Shown here piece after piece: positions 21,147-32,044 of a stretch of DNA of 64,000 nucleotides; positions within the stretch are counted from its first letter, which is position 1, and each line of letters starts with the position of its first letter. The notes under the pieces are model-generated. The model was not told where the DNA came from. It worked only from the letters and a program-made list of their open reading frames with translations, and did not search any database. Position numbers and translations under genes: made by a program. This DNA comes from Phialocephala subalpina (lineage: Eukaryota; Ascomycota; Leotiomycetes; Helotiales; Mollisiaceae): NCBI GenBank assembly GCA_900073065.1, contig FJOG01000004.1, positions 572,193-636,192 of the forward strand, written 5' to 3'.

Positions 21147-23251
21147 CAAATGAAATCTTATTTATTAGCAATGAAAAACCTTACTAAAAAGCATACCGGA
21201 GCTTATATGAATCAAGTATTATGCGATACATTAAAAGATTTTAATATTCAAAATAATATTATAAAGTAAAATTAATTATTTAATTAATTATTAAAAGTAT
21301 TTAAAATTAATTATTAATAGTATTATAAGAGATAATACTTCTTCTAACGATACTTTGAATAATGGATTTAAGAGGTATTATTCTTTAAAAGCTAAGACTT
21401 TTCGAGGAGATATTCATTGTTTTACTCATTTTTAATATCGTTATTTAAGAGATATTAAAAAATATTATCAAAGGAGATTATACTCTTCTTAATAATAAAA
21501 ATATCTATACAGAAAAGGAAGAAGATGAAAATCTACTCGAACATATCTCAAGTAAATTAATTTTATTTTACTTAAATAATTTTTTAATAATTAATTTTTT
21601 AATTTAGATTTTTCGATTTGGAAAAAAAATTCGAAAAATTATCATTAATATCCGATATTATTTAGAGAATTTACGAGTATTTAAAGATCAAATTGAAGCT
21701 ATGAAAATAGAAAAAGCTCGAGTTCTTCAATTTAGTAAGTTTTTTTTAATTTAATTCTTTTTAAAAATATAAATATTAATATTTTTAAATTAAAAAACTC
21801 GATAGTGCTTAATAGATTATATATTGACTTACTTTTTAATAGTAATTAAAGCTATTAATACTACTATTCTTTAATTAATATCTAAAGCTTTTAGAGATAA
21901 TAAGCTTTTAATTAGCGAAAAAGAATTTAAATATTTGAAAATTTATAAACAAATTTTCGAAGTATTTACTCGAGCTACAAAGAAAATATAAGCCGAGAAA
22001 TATCCGACGATATATTACTTAATGCTTGAAGTTTTTCAAGTATATAAAAATCTTAATAAACTTAAAAAGAAATAAATGTAAGTATTTTTTTAATTATTTA
22101 ATTTTCGAATTAATTAATATTTAATTATTTATTTAATATTTATAAAGTAAATAATTAAATTTTTTTTAAATAAAATACAAATATCACTTATATAATTAAT
22201 CAAAGTATAATCAAACTAAGGAAATATTATCCTAAGGCTAATATTATAAGCGATTCGAATAAAGCTATATATATAACTTTAGTTTTAGATCTTAGAATTA
22301 AGCGAGATAGCTTAATTGGTCTAAGATTTGATTCTAGACAAATAAGTGATATTATTACTCTTTTAAAAGAAGAGTTTAATTTGTAAGTTTATTTATTCTT
22401 TTCTTTAAATTTAAATTTTTAATTAATTTAAATTTTTAGTTTTAAGTAAGAATCTCGAATATCTTTACTTTCTAATCAAGAGAATATTATTACAATAGAA
22501 GAAGATGATAATGATATTTATTTTACTGTTATTGATATAGACGAGGATAATGAATTAGACGCTTATTTAGATTCTCTAAGAGTTATAAGAGAAGTAAGTT
22601 TTAACTTTTTCACTTGGAATCTTTAACGTATTTTATTAATAAAATTTTCTTATATTTTTTTATGGAAAAGTCGCTAATACAAATTAGATTAAACCTTTAA
22701 CTTGGTGGTTAGAAAACGTGAACCGTTTTCCTATTTTATCTCAAGTTGTAAGAAGATATCTCCAAATTCCAATAACTTCGGCACTTTTCGAGCGCTTTTT
22801 CTCTTAAGGAGCTTTGCTTATTACAAAGCACCGTAATAGAATATCTACAGATACTCTAGAACAAGTTCTTTGCTTAAAAAGTTGGGGCGTAGTTACAGAA
22901 GAAGAGTCTGAGGAAGAAAGGGAAAAAAGGATAAAAAGGGAAAAAGACCCTAAGAATTTGTTTTATATTAAAGAAAAGTAGTTTTGGTTGTTTTCTTTGA
23001 TTTAAACTATAGATTATATTGGGTTTTAGTATTTAGATTAAAGGTTTTATTCTTTTATTAAAGATATTTCATTCTATATAATTTTATATGTAATGGTCAC
23101 GTGCTTCTACTCAATAGTATTGAGTAGCTACTCACTACTCAATTCAATAGCTTAGTCATAGCACTACTACTCATACTCAACTCAACTCAACTCAATACTA
23201 CTCAATAACTACTTAAGTAGTTGAGTATTTTTTTCTCACACTGTCAATGCA

Positions 23252-24155
23252 TCTCTAGTACCTTGCAAACATAATACTTTAAAACCGAAGGATTTGAAGA
23301 GCCTAGATGCGAAGCGCCATGTCGCGGGAAAGATCGATGGCTTCCGGATTAGAGACTTCATATGAGTCAGAGATCTACAGCCAAATCGGCTTGTTCTCAG
23401 CTGATTCCGTATGCACGAGATTCCGGATGGGGAGGGTTTTGCGAAGAAGGCATGGGTAGAATATCATCAACAGGGTCGTAAGTGACTTGAGCGGCTCGGT
23501 CCATGGCGCCACAGTTGTGGCTGGCTTGACTCGGAGTCCTTTCTTGCCGATACACGATAACTCATAGAGACAATACGAGGCAGGATACCAAGGCATGAGA
23601 CAATTCAGGAGATCTGATTTGATCACACGGTCTCAAAAGCAGGATCTCATGCTGTTCTCTTCAGCGGACAAGAATCTGCTCTCTTCTAAACTTTGGCAAA
23701 TGGACAAGGTTGTGAAAAAGAAAACTTTCAATCTTAAATTTAATACTACGAAATGGAAAAAGGCAGCGGATTGATGAAAAGTAGTCTACGAACTGGTAGC
23801 AGCAAGTACATACTCCAGTTTCTCGTTACACAACAAATCACCCTAGCCTCTGCTAGGAAAGCGGAGGGGTGTCTAGTCCTTTCTGCATGTCCGAGAGCTA
23901 GGATCCTCTCTTTCGAGGCACCCGCGGGACAAACATGCCTCCCCGCTTTCATCCCATGCGCCTCTTAACCCCCCATGCCACTCCTGCACTGCAGAGACTC
24001 CCGATGTGAGGACCCTCACAGCATCCTTCAAGGAAAACACACCCTGAACGTGCCCGTCACTTGATAGCAGACTCCGTCGACACTCAAATCTTCCAGAAAT
24101 CAACACTCTCCACCATCATATCATCTTCAAAAACAACGAAAGATTCATCTCAACC
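23252..24155. other. Intergenic after hAT element
   Basis: No gene is supported. The final 150 bp, with CAACACTCTCCACC and ATCATCTTCAAAAACAACG, look like promoter and leader of Myb-like gene 2. Confidence 0.4.
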
Positions 24156-24653
24156 ATGGTCGCCAATATAGCTTCACTATCTGGGAAAGATGCAGCATTC
24201 TTGATATCCGTGTTCAAACATATGAAAACAAGACCAGAGGTGAGTTTCGCTCTAAGGGTGGGGAGGTTTGCTAACAATTTTCAGATCAATTGGGACGCTG
24301 TTACCGCAGAAATGAAGTTTAAGTCCAACAAGGTCACCCAAACCCGATACGGCCAAGTCAAGAAGAAGTTAGAGGAAGCTGCTAGCTTGCAGCCAACCAA
24401 TGAGGGATCAGCCACTGACGCCAATGACCTGGGAACACCCTCTATGAGCCCACCTCCAGCAAAGCGCAAACGTACCAACAACTCCTCTGTAGCTTCGCGT
24501 ATCATTTCTGTCAAAGACGAATCTCCTTCTCCCGATCTAGCCGAGGAGATGAGCAGCCGTCTAAATCCTGCAACTCAAGGAAAGTGGATCAAACTGGGGC
24601 GTCGCCCGGATGACGGTAGAGATACTGAATGGGTTGGAGAGGATGAGGCTTGA
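24156..24653 (+). CDS. Myb/SANT-like small protein 2
   Basis: Exons 24156-24239 and 24285-24653 give 150 residues. Domain about residues 8-60: KDAAFLISVFKHMKTRPE, INWDAVTAEMKF, VTQTRYGQVKKKLEE. The intron is only 45 bp, in phase 0 before INW, and stop-free, so an unspliced message would add 15 residues in the middle of the domain. The tail has PPPAKRKRTNNSS, a likely nuclear-localisation signal, then SVKDESPSP, a psi-K-x-E motif that fits the SUMO-acceptor consensus, and an acidic end. DNA binding is inferred from the fold. Confidence 0.8.
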   Translation: MVANIASLSGKDAAFLISVFKHMKTRPEVSFALRVGRFANNFQINWDAVTAEMKFKSNKVTQTRYGQVKKKLEEAASLQPTNEGSATDANDLGTPSMSPPPAKRKRTNNSSVASRIISVKDESPSPDLAEEMSSRLNPATQGKWIKLGRRPDDGRDTEWVGEDEA

Positions 24654-25685
24654 AGAGTAAAGACTTGGTTAGCTACTTCTCGATGGTTGAGCTAGGATTA
24701 GACATTTGTATGCGAGGATGTTGGAAGTAAGAAAGGATTGGCCAATTAATTACCACAACCGTTTCAAGTCACTCCTCCTTCAGTAACAGTGAGGGCTTGT
24801 GGACCCGTAGTGTTGCCATTGTGAAGCTTTATCGTACTGCCTAAAACCCCGTGCTGAACGCTATCGGCTTATTGCGTATTAATATCCGCGGGGTAGGTAA
24901 CGGGGTATAAGGGTTATACCCCTCAGTGCTACTATTTTGATCAAGGAAGAGGATTGTGATTCCGGATATTTAGCGGCGAAGTAATAACTGACATATCGTT
25001 ATAGTCAGGCTTTAGAAAAAGCAAAAGGTAAGATAGTAACTCCAACATCGAGATAATATCACGATTTCTAGGGAGGACTTTGAAGTCCGCTCCGGCAGCA
25101 AATATCCACCTAAAATCTAGCTTTAATCTTGAAAAATGCGATTGGTTGTAATGCATAAGATCTGAGCGAGATTAGGGCTGCATGCATACGCCATGTATCC
25201 GATTTGTCAGATCTTTAACGTACGCCACTTTTTTCTTGCCTTCCGCGGCGGGGCCCGGGCCTTCGAATAATAGCAAGCCACGAATATTATTTTTGTTGGA
25301 GTCGTTTGCTGATCTGTTGGTTTCAGGTCAGGAGGCGTTGCTGCCTGAGAAGCAATGTTCCAGCTTACGGCGGCATGCATAATGCCCCCTGTCAACGGGC
25401 TGGGATAATTGCCACACTTTAACTCATCACTACAACCAAGATTTCCCACTCGAGAGAGCTGCAAGAAGATTGCCAGGGCTCAAATTTCCAGTGACATGCA
25501 GAAGCTCTCGGGAAACACGGAAATGGATAGTTGCACGAGCGACTTTTCGCTTGATGTTGCTCGCGAAGTAGAACGCATTTTTCTACATATTTTGTCTATT
25601 TCTTCACGACTTTAGCATTCGAGACAACAATTATTCCACGCAATACATGTTTGAACCTTTCGACTCGACTTCGAACCCTCGCCAA
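24654..25685. other. Intergenic
   Basis: No gene is seen. It contains the small palindrome at 24902-24922 and a purine-rich leader before Myb-like gene 3. Confidence 0.4.
24902..24922. repeat. Perfect 21-bp palindrome
   Basis: GGGGTATAA, then GGG, then TTATACCCC form a perfect stem of 9 bp. The purpose is unknown. Confidence 0.5.
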
Positions 25686-26235
25686 ATGTCTCCCAGTCGT
25701 GTCCTCAAATCTACCTCTCCCAAGAAAGCTGCTCCAAGCGTGAGCCAACTCCTGTTTTTCGAAGTAATCTTTGCCAATATGAATGGCAAGCTTGATGTAA
25801 GTGTCCTCCCTTGAATCTTCCCTTGTCCAAATCTAACATCTACAGGTTGACTGGGCTGCCGTTGCCCACAAAGCCGGATATGGTCCGGGTCCCATAGCCC
25901 GAATTCGATTCAATCAGATCATCAACAAGCTCAAGGCCATTAACAATGATGGCTCGCCAAGGTCTTCTCCTACCAACTCTCCTTCCACCAAGCCACAAGC
26001 ATCCCCTCCTCGAGCAACAAACATCACCGCTGATGAACCACCCACTAAGCCGAAGCTCCCTCAAAGAAAGAAGAATGACGATGCAGAAGTCAAGAAGGGA
26101 AGAGGTCGTGTTGTGTCAATTGAGGGCGGTGTGGTCAAGAGAGAGGTACGAGTCAAGGAGGAGCGTCTCTTTGATGACATGGTGTCGCACGAGATAGAAT
26201 TCAAGGCTGAGGACTATGAAGCAAACTTTGCTTAA
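25686..26235 (+). CDS. Myb/SANT-like small protein 3
   Basis: Exons 25686-25796 and 25846-26235 give 166 residues. A 15-residue basic leader (SPSRVLKSTSPKKAAP) precedes the domain: SVSQLLFFEVIFANMNGKLD, VDWAAVAHKAGY, IARIRFNQIINKLKAI. The 49-bp intron is in the family's phase-0 position before VDW. The tail includes SPSTKPQASPP, KKGRGRVVSIEGG and two psi-K-x-E motifs, VVKRE and VRVKEE, and ends acidic and aromatic. The KGRGR run resembles a minimal AT-hook core. The ATG follows a CGAACCCTCGCCAAATG context. Same strand as its relatives. Confidence 0.8.
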
Positions 26236-26894
26236 CCATGTCTCTGTCAACACAACATAGACTCAAGACCTCTCACATTTCTTATGCTTCGCACCAATGA
26301 ATGCTTTCAGATCCCGGCACAGATACTTGAATTGTTGCAGTGCTCACTGGTCTTGATTGTTATCTTGGGCTCCCAGGTCACATTCTTTCTCACCCATAGT
26401 ACCGATGTTGCATCAGTGACTCATTGCCTTCTCATGTATCCTCCTGAAAGAATGTCTCGGCTGGACATCACAAACCTGCATCTACGTTTGAAACGCTGGC
26501 GGTGTATGAAAACTCCAGAAGAAGCAGTCAGTTCGCTTGCAAGCACCCCATCAAGTCTGAAAGTCTGTACAATTTATCAGAGCGTTTTTAAAGATTTCTC
26601 ATGATTTTCCGATCCAGTGAACGTACATTGGGCATGATGTTGTTACATCAACAATTGAAAATCTAATCAGCCGGAGAAAAAGAAAAGGGGCTCGCGAAAT
26701 CAGCCAATCACAGGAGTGGTCTCTGCAGTCCGTGTGGGGCCACGCTACGAAGCTCAGCTCGTGCCTCCCCCTCTCGTTCTTTCGGGGATAGCTTTAAGAA
26801 ACATCAACGCTTGCTTCACACCCACGATTAATACATGCCGATCATTGCTGAATGCAACCTAAAGGACCATGTGTATTTGATGAGGTTGTCCCAG
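26236..26894. other. Intergenic before the repeat array
   Basis: The 3' region of Myb-like gene 3; no other gene is supported. A GCTCGTGCC-like piece near 26758 may be an outlying array copy. Confidence 0.35.
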
Positions 26895-29210
26895 CACTAT
26901 GGACCTCGCAAAAGAGCCTTTTGTGAATAATCTCAATGGAATGTGACGCTTGCTTCGTGTCCATCATCTATGCTATGGTAACGGAGTGCAGAACATTCAT
27001 GAATGAAGGTCAAAGATGACCAAATATGATGCGTTTGTCCCGATGCTGCAGAGTGGATGTCATAAAAAGCTATTTAATATTTGCGGCTTTAGCTTGAGGT
27101 GGCCGGACATGGACCACTCCAACCGCTGCAAAACATCCGAGAAGTTCATACAGCTGTAGTATGTTGATCTTATGTAGAACCTCTCTTCAAACCCCGAAAA
27201 ACATCTAGTCCTACCTGTTAGTAATGTTTCCTTTGGCACCCCAGAATTACCAGTCCTATATCTGCAGATGAGTAACATCGTGGGCCCAAAGTAACCTCGG
27301 GAGTTATGAGTTATTGATTGAATTGAACCTACTCAGCAAAGATCGTCAGAGCTCTCTTTGTGAATCAAGTAACTTTGAGTCATACTCTACTTGCTATCGG
27401 GCGCATGAAGCTTCAAGCTCGCGAGAACCACTATCGTGAGCATGAGGTTTGAGGATTTATCCCATGCTACAGAGCAAAGCTCGCGACCCCCCTTGTAACG
27501 GTGACTGTAAGGTACTTCATTGCTATTTGATTCCCCATCAAAACGCCACAGACGCCCTTCTTGTTGAATTCATGTCCTCAGCTAAGTTTTGCTTGATACT
27601 TCGAGCTGATTATTCTTACACCTGATATCCCCAACGGGCACTCATTTATTGACCGAAACACTCTCACATCTTCTCCATTCTTCTTATCAAACAACATGTT
27701 TGTTGTTCCTTGTTCGAAACGGATACTCTTCCCTTAATATTGTACGGTATCCCGCAATAAGAACCTTCTGAATACAGTAATGTCCTCTGTACTTCCTATA
27801 AGATGATTTGGTGACTTTTGGTCGAGGTGTTGATCCAATTAGGGGTTCAGACCCAGTACAGAGCTCTTCAAAGTCTTATTTGTGAGCACCAACGTTGGGG
27901 AATCATCATACTCACTTCACTGTCTCAACGCTCCAGAAGCCATGTGAGTCGTTGAAGCCCTTGTCGTACCGACATTTATGGAAAATATCAGTATCTCTCT
28001 CTCTTAACGTTACAAAGTGCATAAAGTCTACGAACACCTCTTGTGTAAGCATTAATCTTGATAGATATTGATCCCTAATTCACTCGGTGCTACAAAGGAA
28101 AGCTCGTGAGAGCCACTTTCATGAGAACTAAGTGTGATAAATGATTATCCTGGGTTCACCAAACCCTGCAAATAAATATAGCTCACCAAAACCCCTTTCG
28201 TAAACACCAATTTTCATAGAAATATTAATCCATAATTTACCCGTCGCTGCGGAGTCGCTACGAAGTGTGCAGAGCTACCGAAAGCCCCTTTCGTGACCAA
28301 GTGCAAAAGATTCATCCTTGATTCACCTGTCGCTTCAAATTTGCTATCGAGTACACAAAGCTCGCAAGAGCCCTTTTCGTGGGCATTGAGTAAGGTAACC
28401 CCACGTAATACCAATGCTTGAATTAGCATCCTGACATTTCGTTATGGAGCGGCACTCATTAAAGCCCTTGTCGTGAGACCCTGATAACCTAAAGGGTGAA
28501 ATGGTTGCTTTATTTCGGCTAAGGTCGTGCTGGAACACAGCACAAAGAGGATCCAGGAATGACAGGATCTTCCTCATGCTACTATGCAAAATTCGCTAAA
28601 CTCTTTTTGTAAGCTCCGGGTAACTTCGCCACGGAGTAAAGCCGATGAATTTCTGGGAGGAGGTATTCACTGTCCGGACGCTACTGGCAGAGCTCGCGAG
28701 AGCCACTTTCGCTGGATGGCTTCAAGGAATATCCCGATGTTACAAGGCATGTGAGTGTCGCAAAAGCCTGTTTTGCAATCACCATTGTTAAGAAGTATCA
28801 ATGCTATCTTCTAATTAGGCCAAGAATATTCCGGAATGTAACACAAAGAAGATCCAGGTATGGCATGTTTGATCTTTCCAGTAAGAGGGAAGAGGCCACA
28901 ATACTGACGCTAGCGCCTCGGTACTAGTGATTTCTTCGGAGTCTTGATGATTCGTTACGGAGTGAGGCCGGCGAGAGCCCCTTTCGTAACTATCAATGTT
29001 ATGACTTTTCCGTCCTGAAAATTTGGACCGTGAGCCGGCTCGCGAAAGCCCCTTTCGTGGGCCCTATTTCTGTGAAATATCAAAGTATGCGTGATTCCTG
29101 CTACATAAGAATATCCTAGAATGCAGCACAAAGAATACTAAGGCATGACGCGTTGGAGATTTCCTCAGACCATAACGAGGCTACTTCTCTGTTGCTAGCG
29201 CCTCGGCTAT
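26895..29210. repeat. Degenerate tandem-repeat array upstream of Myb-like gene 4
   Basis: At least 14 diverged copies share AGCTCGCGAGAGCC followed by CCTTTCGTGAGCA. Copies start near 26902, 27342, 27414, 27474, 27858, 27944, 28018, 28099, 28178, 28270, 28357, 28448, 28588, 28690, 28748, 28963 and 29036. Where the array is intact, spacing is about 75-92 bp. A second motif, CAGCACAAAGA with ATCCAGG, recurs near 28540, 28840 and 29125, about 290 bp apart. A third, GCTAGCGCCTCGG, recurs near 28910 and 29195. There are no open frames of note. Confidence 0.75.
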
Positions 29211-29517
29211 GCTCTCGAGGCTCGAGGTGACCTGGAGCTACATAAATAGACAACCTCGATCTTCTTCCTTTCTTGTTTCTCTAAATCTTGACACAAACTT
29301 TCTCTCAACCTCGCACACGGTCCACATCCTATCTCAACTGCAACTCGAACACAATCTTGAAACAATGTAAGCGCAATCCACGTTTCTCCATCAATCTTTA
29401 GATTCAGTCAAACTCTCTTCACCGCAACCCATCGATCTCGATCTTGACCTCGATCTTGGAAGCCTTTGCTGACGGTTTCCTACAGCCACTCAACCTCTCA
29501 TACAAATATCCTACGCA

Positions 29518-30150
29518 ATGCCTTCTCAAGATCCCACAGTCAAGGATGTCAAGTTCTTCATGTGCTACATCAAGAACATGAAGAACAAGCCCGAGGTAAG
29601 CAGAATCTCCCTTGCATGCGCGTTATCACCTTCATTCGGAGTTCGACCTAGGACAAATTCTTTTTCGCAGCTCCGTCCATTTTAATGACTCACTTTTGAA
29701 GAGTACTGATACGAGGTCTCCTAGGTTGACTGGAATGTCATTGCTCAAGAGATGGGTCTCGCCAACGGAAGCACTGCTTCGACTCGATTTGGTCAGATTA
29801 AGAAGAAGTATATCGACGGTGGCATTGGTGGTACTCCTTCCCCAGCCAAGCCACGAGCCAAGAAGAGCGAGGTCGGCAGCGGTACCAACATCACCCCGAG
29901 CAAGGTCACCAAGCCGAAGGGTCGCCCCACCAAGAAGGCCAAGGCTGAGGCGCTTGCCCAAGCTGCTGCTCATGAGTTGGAAGTCAAGGAGGAAAGTATG
30001 GTCAATGAATACGCCAACGCTAATGAGTTCGCAAATGGCTACGACCAGGTCGATGACTACGGCAATGCCCAAGAGTACGGAAACGGCTACGATGATGACC
30101 GCAATATCCAGTTCTACGACCCCAATGAGGGAATGGGTGATGAGGCCTAA
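29518..30150 (+). CDS. Myb/SANT-like small protein 4 with AT-hook-like tail
   Basis: Exons 29518-29595 and 29725-30150 give 167 residues. Domain about residues 8-58: VKDVKFFMCYIKNMKNKPE, VDWNVIAQEMGL, TASTRFGQIKKKYI. The intron is 129 bp, phase 0 before VDW, and contains stops. The tail is basic with SPAKPRAKKSE and VTKPKGRPTKKAK, a GRP core like an AT-hook, followed by LEVKEESMV (psi-K-x-E) and an Asn/Tyr/Gly/Asp-rich low-complexity end. A TATA-like ATAAATA at about 29242 and a probable 5'-UTR intron (about 29367-29485) support the start. The gene begins about 300 bp after the repeat array. Binding of AT-rich DNA is inferred. Confidence 0.82.
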
Positions 30151-31776
30151 TACTACCACAACGATTCCATCTAAGCAGCTCTTTATGGCCTCTTCTTCTG
30201 GTGTCACGAATGCGTAAGTAAAAGGCACTGCCCATGATCTCGCACCCAAGCTGACCAGCTTCTTCATCGCAGGATCTTACGATCACTACGGCAGGAACGC
30301 AGGTATGGATAGATGGTCGAAACGGCGGCAAATAACATGACATGATGCTCTCACAGAATATTCCACGGATTATTTTCACACCTCGGTCGGTTTCGACTCG
30401 CAGGTCCCTCGACGTAGGGTTGTTTATCTGGGAATCGAGACATCATGCGAAATGGAGGGGATAAACACTAAATAATGAATCGTTGACTTTCAGCCTGACC
30501 CTTGATGCTCGGATGTGACTCGAACCAACAATCTGATATCTTTTCGTTCTTGCAAAATGGACATTGGCGCTGGAGAGATCGACGCTCCAGCGAGAAACAA
30601 CCGGATGCCACTTTGCTTTCCTTGTTGTAATCCTAACAACATCAAGAACGAAGACACCTCACACCGTCTGCCATCACCTCCAGTTGTTTCCCAGATGCCA
30701 GTTTACCATTTCTCACCATACATTTCAACTGTCCGTGCAGATTATGTGCGCCCCTGAAAGGTTGAAATTACGCGAAAAATCGAGCTTGGCAATGATCGGA
30801 CGAACTCTTCCAGACAATCTACAACAGGATCATAGGGATTTTGGGGACGGCAGTGATTGTTCCGGGAAGAAGACTCGTTCTTTGTGCTTTCGAAGTGGAT
30901 TTTGCCGTCTTGAAGGCGTCAGGGAGGAAACAGCCGTACCAACAGGATGTTGAGCAGAGGAGATATACCAGCCAAGGTTCTTGATGGCTCAATTTCTTCT
31001 TCTTTCTGCCAGCTCCAACTATGTCATTCTAAATGCATTCCAGACAATGTTGTGCGGTGCCTTGGGAGATCTCGATAGACTTCAGGGTACAAATGATGTC
31101 GAGCCGTTGTATCTTGGTTTGATCATTCGAGGAGGAGGAGGGCCAGATTCGCATACGTGGCAGTAGGGTTCTGTGAACAAGAGATACAGTCAGTAGAGTC
31201 ATTGTAGAAACAAAAGGATACCTTCTCAGCCTTCGATGTCCCAGCATGTTCCAGCTTTCTGCCATTGAAAGACATCTTGTTCAAATTAGTGTCTGTCGAA
31301 GGAAGCACTGATCAGAGCAACACTATTGCTCCTCTTCAGATCTTGAAGACTGCTCTCGTGTTGCTGCCAGAATATTTGGGGTTCTAGGGTGCTGAGTTGT
31401 TGTTGCTAGACATCTTTTTAAGAGGTCAAAGATTTAAGCTGTGGAGATCGATGGAAGCTCACTGGGCTCTCTAGCTATACTGCTGAAAGATTGAGAAGGT
31501 AAAATTAGCATTATAATTGTGGTCTATTATGGATAGCAATTAATCATGGAGTTAAATATGGCTCAAAATGGAAATATTTGCTGGTGGTGGTGCTCATTGT
31601 GTTGGGTTGGCTCAAACGACTGCCCCAAAATATCCATGACATGCTCAAAAGTGATCACAAATGAAGAAAGGTGGAAAATGAAGCAGTGAATTGCACAATC
31701 CTAGCATCAACCAATATTTCCATATGATTTTGTCCCAGCACTAGCGCATAATTTCCCATCGCTCCAACATAGCACC
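30151..31776. other. Intergenic between Myb-like genes 4 and 5
   Basis: Several frames of 60-130 codons are present, none with family features. A minus-strand frame at about 31276 with a plausible intron was considered and left out. Confidence 0.35.
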
Positions 31777-31783
31777 TATAAAA
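31777..31783 (+). promoter_or_regulatory. TATA box of Myb-like gene 5
   Basis: TATAAAA lies about 265 bp before the ATG. The pyrimidine-rich leader that follows contains GTAAGT at about 31911, probably the start of a 5'-UTR intron. Confidence 0.5.
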
Positions 31784-32044
31784 CTCCCTCCATCTGCATT
31801 CTGCACCACTTCTTTCTTCCACATCACACAACAAAACCTCCACCACGATTCTTCGGAACAACAACTTCAACTCGTTTCCTTGCATCCACAGTCCATCAGG
31901 ACATCATAAAGTAAGTTCACATTCTTTCTCATGCACCCCATGCGCCGCATAACCCTTTCTCGAGACATTTCGACTGACTTCGACCGACATAGATCGAACA
32001 CCTACACACACACTTTCCACAAAACACTCGACCTACCATCCAAC

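Larger units (their letters stand above)
19380..22981 (+). pseudogene. Decayed hAT transposase
   Basis: Recognisable pieces in order: a BED-finger-like stretch near 19385 (WLKQLINHSTSNYKAHLK), SFRALSSVTFRALIKYF near 19700, a block after the nested LTR near 21200 (NQVLCDTLKDFNIQNN, then RDNTSSNDTLN), and the C-terminal dimerisation domain near 22700-22880 (WWLENVNRFPILSQVV, IPITSALFERFFS). In the last block a stop replaces the residue after FFS, and more stops lie elsewhere. The gene cannot make active enzyme as it stands. The nested LTR and the 941-base gap lie in its middle. Confidence 0.8.
18605..23243. mobile_element. Full-length decayed hAT transposon
   Basis: The ends are inverted repeats beginning CAGTGTGAGAAA, flanked by a perfect 8-bp target duplication TCAATGCA at 18597-18604 and 23244-23251. 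Length is 4639 bp including the assembly gap. Subterminal regions hold many ACTCAA/TTGAGT repeats. The interior is very AT-rich with traces of a hAT transposase and is interrupted by a nested LTR element at 20055-21146. Without the nested element the hAT is about 3.5 kb, a usual size for an autonomous copy. The bias to A/T and the stops fit repeat-induced point mutation. Confidence 0.93.

Noticed and set aside
20028..21149. Frames of 325-373 codons on both strands across the first gap, and similar ones across 38167-38869
   Set aside because: They consist of N and are assembly artefacts.
26895..29210. The tandem array as a CRISPR array
   Set aside because: Units are degenerate, not separated by uniform unique spacers, and the genome is fungal.
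29632..30267. 211-codon minus-strand frame over Myb-like gene 4
   Set aside because: Antisense shadow of the low-complexity tail, low information, no start context.
31029..31308. Small minus-strand gene starting MSFNGRKLEHAG with a possible intron
   Set aside because: Splicing gives only a short protein and the zinc-finger-like CHVC stretch is in a different phase; no other support.
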